Origin: SZUA-146 sp963922815
GTDB lineage: Bacteria; Pseudomonadota; Gammaproteobacteria; Steroidobacterales; SZUA-146
Length of the DNA: 6,804 nt
Direction: 5' to 3'
Assembly: GCA_963922815.1 (NCBI GenBank)
Contig: CAWUKD010000183.1
Location: 1 to 6,804 of the forward strand
Shown here: in pieces, positions 5,750 to 6,804 of the stretch
Layout: each line of letters opens with the position of its first letter
How positions within the stretch are numbered: the first letter of the stretch is position 1
Position numbers and translations under genes: made by a program
The notes under the pieces: generated by a model
Databases searched by the model: none
What the model was told of the DNA's origin: nothing
What the model saw: the letters and a program-made list of their open reading frames with translations, nothing else

Positions 5750-6804
5750 CTATCTGGAAATACCGGCGATTCTCATGGCGAGTTCCATCGACTGCTCGTA
5801 GTTAAGCCTCGGATCAACGGTTGACTGATACGCACGCACCAGATCGTTATCCGTCAGGCCGCGGGCACCGCCCGTACACTCCGTAACATTGTCGCCGGTA
5901 AGCTCAATGTGAACACCGCCCAATCGGGAGCCGCAGGCTTTGTGCACTTCAAACGAGGACTCAACTTCGCTCAAAATGTTTTCATAGCGACGCGTCTTGA
6001 GTCCGGAACTGCTGTTCTCGGTGTTACCGTGCATGGGATCGCACACCCACAACACCAGCGAACCGGTCGCCTGAACAGCCTTGATCAGTCCGGGAAGTCG
6101 ATCCTGTACATGATCGGCGCCCACCCGGTGAATCAGCACAATACGCCCGGGTTCATTCGACGGATTGAGCACGGCCAGAAGCTCCTGAAGCCACTCGGTG
6201 TTCATGCCGGGGCCAATCTTGATACCCAGCGGGTTCCTGATGCCGCGGAAAAACTCAACGTGCGCGCCATCGAGTTCGGCAGTTCGCATCCCTATCCAGG
6301 GAAGATGGGTCGTCAGGTCATACCAGCCATGACGGCGATCCAGATAGCGGGTTTGCGCCTGCTCGTAGTGCAAGTGCAGGCCCTCATGGCTCGTATAAAA
6401 ATCGACACGATTAGCCTGATGAACCTTGCGTCCGGAAATGGATTCGAAGAAATCCAGAGAATTTGAGATCGAACTGGCGATTTCGTTGTACTGCTTGGCC
6501 AGCGGGGAGTGGCTGACGAAATCCAGATCCCACAGTTCGGGGTGGTGCAAATCGGCAAAACCACCGTCGACCAGTGAGCGGATGAAATTCAGCGTCAATC
6601 CTGAGCGCGTATAGCCGCGAAGCAGTCGTTCCGGATCGGGAATGCGCTGTTCAGGCGTAAAGTCAGCCCCGTTAACCAGATCTCCACGATAGCTGGGCAG
6701 AGTGACTCCGTCTTTGGTTTCCGTATCCGCCGACCGGGGTTTGGCATATTGCCCGGCAATGCGCCCCACCCTGATAACGGGCTGTTTGAAACCATGCATC
6801 ATGA
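5750..6804 (-). CDS. Class II 3-deoxy-7-phosphoheptulonate (DAHP) synthase, partial at the right edge
   Basis: Condenses phosphoenolpyruvate with erythrose 4-phosphate, the first step of the shikimate pathway to aromatic amino acids; cytosolic, metal-dependent. The visible part has 350 residues; the family is usually about 450, so roughly 100 N-terminal residues lie beyond the window. The Met codons at 6800-6802 and 6797-6799 are internal, since family members already align upstream of VIRVGRIAGQYAKPRS (9-24). Also visible, numbered from the first of these Met, are SYRGD (37-41), SHEGL (138-142), IKIGPGM (194-200), HRVG (225-228), CDPMHGNT with metal ligand H258, KTRR (269-272), GGVHIELTGDNVTEC with metal ligand E300, and DPRLNYEQS with D330. 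The metal-binding Cys of the N-terminal part is not in view. The match to plant and mycobacterial class II enzymes is strong. No aromatic-pathway or phenazine genes are in the window. Confidence 0.94.
   Translation of the reverse strand, partial: MMHGFKQPVIRVGRIAGQYAKPRSADTETKDGVTLPSYRGDLVNGADFTPEQRIPDPERLLRGYTRSGLTLNFIRSLVDGGFADLHHPELWDLDFVSHSPLAKQYNEIASSISNSLDFFESISGRKVHQANRVDFYTSHEGLHLHYEQAQTRYLDRRHGWYDLTTHLPWIGMRTAELDGAHVEFFRGIRNPLGIKIGPGMNTEWLQELLAVLNPSNEPGRIVLIHRVGADHVQDRLPGLIKAVQATGSLVLWVCDPMHGNTENSSSGLKTRRYENILSEVESSFEVHKACGSRLGGVHIELTGDNVTECTGGARGLTDNDLVRAYQSTVDPRLNYEQSMELAMRIAGISR

Overview
The window looks like a piece of a gammaproteobacterial chromosome of moderate GC content. 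The evidence is a long, Pseudomonas-type isocitrate lyase, an E. coli-type (homodimeric) isocitrate dehydrogenase, a UvrY/GacA-type response regulator, and a family 5 uracil-DNA glycosylase. The genus cannot be named from the sequence. No mobile elements, CRISPR arrays, tRNAs or rRNAs were seen.

Layout, left to right. A family 5 uracil-DNA glycosylase lies at 21-605 (-), and its Fe-S N-terminus continues upstream of the first ATG. Next is a UvrY/GacA-type two-component response regulator at 756-1400 (-), preceded by a seven-codon leader ORF at 1397-1420. Isocitrate dehydrogenase icd follows at 1452-2792 (-). These three genes point the same way, and no convincing terminator separates them, so they may be co-transcribed. 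A 182-base stretch upstream of icd (2793-2974) carries GC-rich palindromes. A strong rho-independent terminator at 2975-3009 closes the next unit, aceA (isocitrate lyase, 3033-4655, -). aceA is divergent, across a 107-base AT-rich region, from a LysR-type regulator (4763-5701, +). The LysR gene converges on a class II DAHP synthase (5750 to the right edge, -), whose N-terminus lies outside the window.

Functional theme. icd and aceA encode the two enzymes that compete for isocitrate: Icd sends it through the oxidative TCA cycle, AceA into the glyoxylate shunt. Here they are adjacent and in the same direction but separated by a terminator, so they can be controlled separately. The LysR gene is placed to control aceA, and the GacA-like regulator sits directly downstream of icd. 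The DAHP synthase (entry to aromatic amino acid synthesis) and the glycosylase (base-excision repair) are probably only neighbours.

The parts most worth a second look are the frame break at the Fe-S N-terminus of the glycosylase, the ATGA-coupled leader peptide in front of the response regulator, and the Icd C-terminus. Icd has a basic insertion of about 24 residues exactly where the E. coli enzyme contacts the NADP 2'-phosphate, together with changed cofactor-contact residues. Most of the window is otherwise ordinary core metabolism, and I found no clear sign of a wholly new multi-gene system.
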